Shown one piece after another: positions 63,040 to 64,000 of a DNA stretch of 64,000 bases (position 1 is its first letter; every line of letters begins with the position of its first letter). The notes under the pieces were generated by a model. That model was not told the origin of the DNA, ran no database searches, and saw nothing but the letters and a program-made list of their open reading frames with translations. The position numbers were made by a program, and so were the translations under genes. The stretch is taken from NCBI GenBank assembly GCA_947650365.1, contig OX393549.1, positions 19,077,532 through 19,141,531 on the forward strand. Direction: 5' to 3'. This DNA is from Chamaelirium japonicum (Eukaryota > Streptophyta > Magnoliopsida > Liliales > Melanthiaceae).

Positions 63040-63590
63040 TCCGGGGGATCCCCCAGGCTGGGCTGGTCGATCACGCTGTCGTCTCTGGGGATTCCCCAGG
63101 CAGGGCTGGTGGGTCCCACGGTAGTCTCTGTGGGTCCCCCAGGCAGGGCTAGTGGGTCCCGCGGTAGTCTTTGTGGGCCCGCCAGGCAGAGCTGGTGGGT
63201 CCCACGGTAGTCACTGTGGGCCCCCCAGGCAGGGCTGGTGGGTCCCGCGGTAATCTCTGTGGGCCCCCCAAGCAGGGCTGGTGGGTCCGCGGTAGTCTCT
63301 ATAGGCCCCCCAGGCAGGGCTGGTGGGTCCCGCGGTAGTCTCTGTGGGCCCGCCAGGCAGGGCTGGTGGGTCCCACGGTAGTCTCTGTGGGCCCCCCAGA
63401 CAGGGCTGGTGGGTCCCGCGATAGTCTCTGTGGGCCTGCCAGGCAGGGCTGGTGGGTCCCACAGTAGTCTCTGTGGGCCCCCAAGGCAGGGCTGGTGGGT
63501 CCCGCGGTAGTCTCTGTGGGCCCACCAGGCAGGGCTGGTGGGTCCCGCGGTAGTCTCTGTGGGCCCACCAGGCAGGGCTAGTAGGTCCTG
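63040..63590. repeat. 43 bp tandem repeat in the 5' LTR
   Basis: Same unit as at 48716-49225, about one copy more. Confidence 0.97.
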
Positions 63591-63626
63591 CTATCTGCTG
63601 GCTTCTTGCCAAAATTTGCACCAACA

Positions 63627-64000
63627 AAGACCGACCAAAATTCGCCTGAAAAACTAAGTGTGGTGTACCAAAAACCGATCAAAATTTGTCCGAAAAACTA
63701 AGTCTGGTACACGCACCCCAAAGCATGCTGCACCGAAGTCCGCCGAAATTCGTCCGAAAAATAAAATCTGGAACGTGCACCCCGAAGCGTAGCGCACCGA
63801 AAACCAACCGAAATTTGCCCGAAAAACTGAGTCTGGTATGCGCACCCCAAAGCGTGGCACACCAAAAACTGACCGAAATTCGCCCGAAAAACTAAGTCTA
63901 GAACGCGCACCACGAAGCGTGGCGCACCGAAGACCGGCCGAAATTCGCACGAAAAACTAAGTCTCGAATGCGCACCTCGAAGCGTGGCGCACCGAAGACC
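63627..64000. repeat. 65 bp satellite array, third block
   Basis: Resumes in register with the monomer cut at 48263, same orientation, and runs off the window end (about 5.7 monomers). The first bases AAGAC are the right target duplication of the Tat element. Confidence 0.97.

Larger units (their letters stand above)
48264..63626 (-). mobile_element. Tat-lineage Ty3/gypsy retrotransposon, 15.4 kb, nested in the satellite
   Basis: LTRs 48264-49264 and 62583-63626, TSD AAGAC, minus orientation. Order from the 5' LTR: primer site, gag, protease, RT, RNase H, a second archaeal-type RNase H (TDGASSAIGSGIG), integrase, a plus-strand (antisense) gene, an 118 bp tandem repeat region, polypurine tract, 3' LTR. 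The dual RNase H, a TGGCGCC primer site and an antisense ORF before the 3' LTR are known traits of the Tat lineage. The sense frame has many stops and a deletion in RT, so it is not autonomous. Removing the 1996 bp solo LTR inside it gives about 13.4 kb. Confidence 0.93.
62583..63626 (-). mobile_element. 5' LTR of the Tat element (1044 bp)
   Basis: Minus strand TGTTGGTGCAAATTTTGG to TTTTTTCCCCACA. Over the first ~465 plus-strand bases I count about 18 differences from the 3' LTR. The start is TGTTGG where the other LTR has TGTGGG. Confidence 0.95.

Overview
This is a nuclear DNA window from a flowering plant, almost entirely repetitive. The evidence for a plant is a three-exon FD-type bZIP gene with short introns, Cassandra elements carrying 5S-rRNA-like LTRs, TRIM elements, a plant-type Tat (Ty3/gypsy) retrotransposon, a Ty3/gypsy element ending in a chromodomain-like tail, copia and LINE relics, and a CACTA end. 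The species cannot be named from the sequence. Only one ordinary host gene is supported; the rest is repeats, most of which can be ordered by nesting.

Layout. 1-3671: end of a Ty3/gypsy polyprotein and its 3.3 kb 3' LTR. 3670-4820: a foldback element embedded in (TA)n. About 4826-10757: an LTR-like remnant, then a region bounded by a diverged ~250-300 bp inverted repeat, holding LINE relics, two TRIM insertions, a palindromic Cassandra derivative and a CACTA end. 10774-12716: four foldback elements in series, each separated by (TA)n. 13340-14871: a decayed copia element. 15454-16393 (minus): an FD-like bZIP gene encoding 218 aa. 16611-18054: two inverted-repeat elements just upstream of it, one containing a TRIM. 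18600-22000: foldback, minisatellite and LTR-like sequence. 22040-24048: Cassandra LTRs flanking a gag fragment.

24049-64000 is a single array of a ~65 bp satellite, all monomers in one orientation, split by two insertions with perfect target-site duplications (TSDs): a Cassandra (38636-39375, TSD GTGGC) and a 15.4 kb Tat-lineage retrotransposon on the minus strand (48264-63626, TSD AAGAC). The Tat element has gag-PR-RT-RNaseH-INT relics, an 118 bp tandem repeat in its 3' region, and an additional gene on the opposite strand that appears to contain two introns. That antisense gene is itself split by a solo LTR (52599-54594, TSD AGGAG). The order is therefore satellite, then Cassandra and Tat element, then solo LTR. 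By-eye LTR differences are roughly 10% for the Cassandra and 4% for the Tat element, which suggests the Cassandra came first.

The FD-like gene is the likely functional unit: a transcription factor that would bind DNA as a dimer and, through its C-terminal SAP-type motif, a 14-3-3/florigen complex. Its first intron begins with GC instead of GT, which is the main doubt about its integrity. None of the transposons looks autonomous now: every polyprotein checked has stops, frameshifts or deletions.
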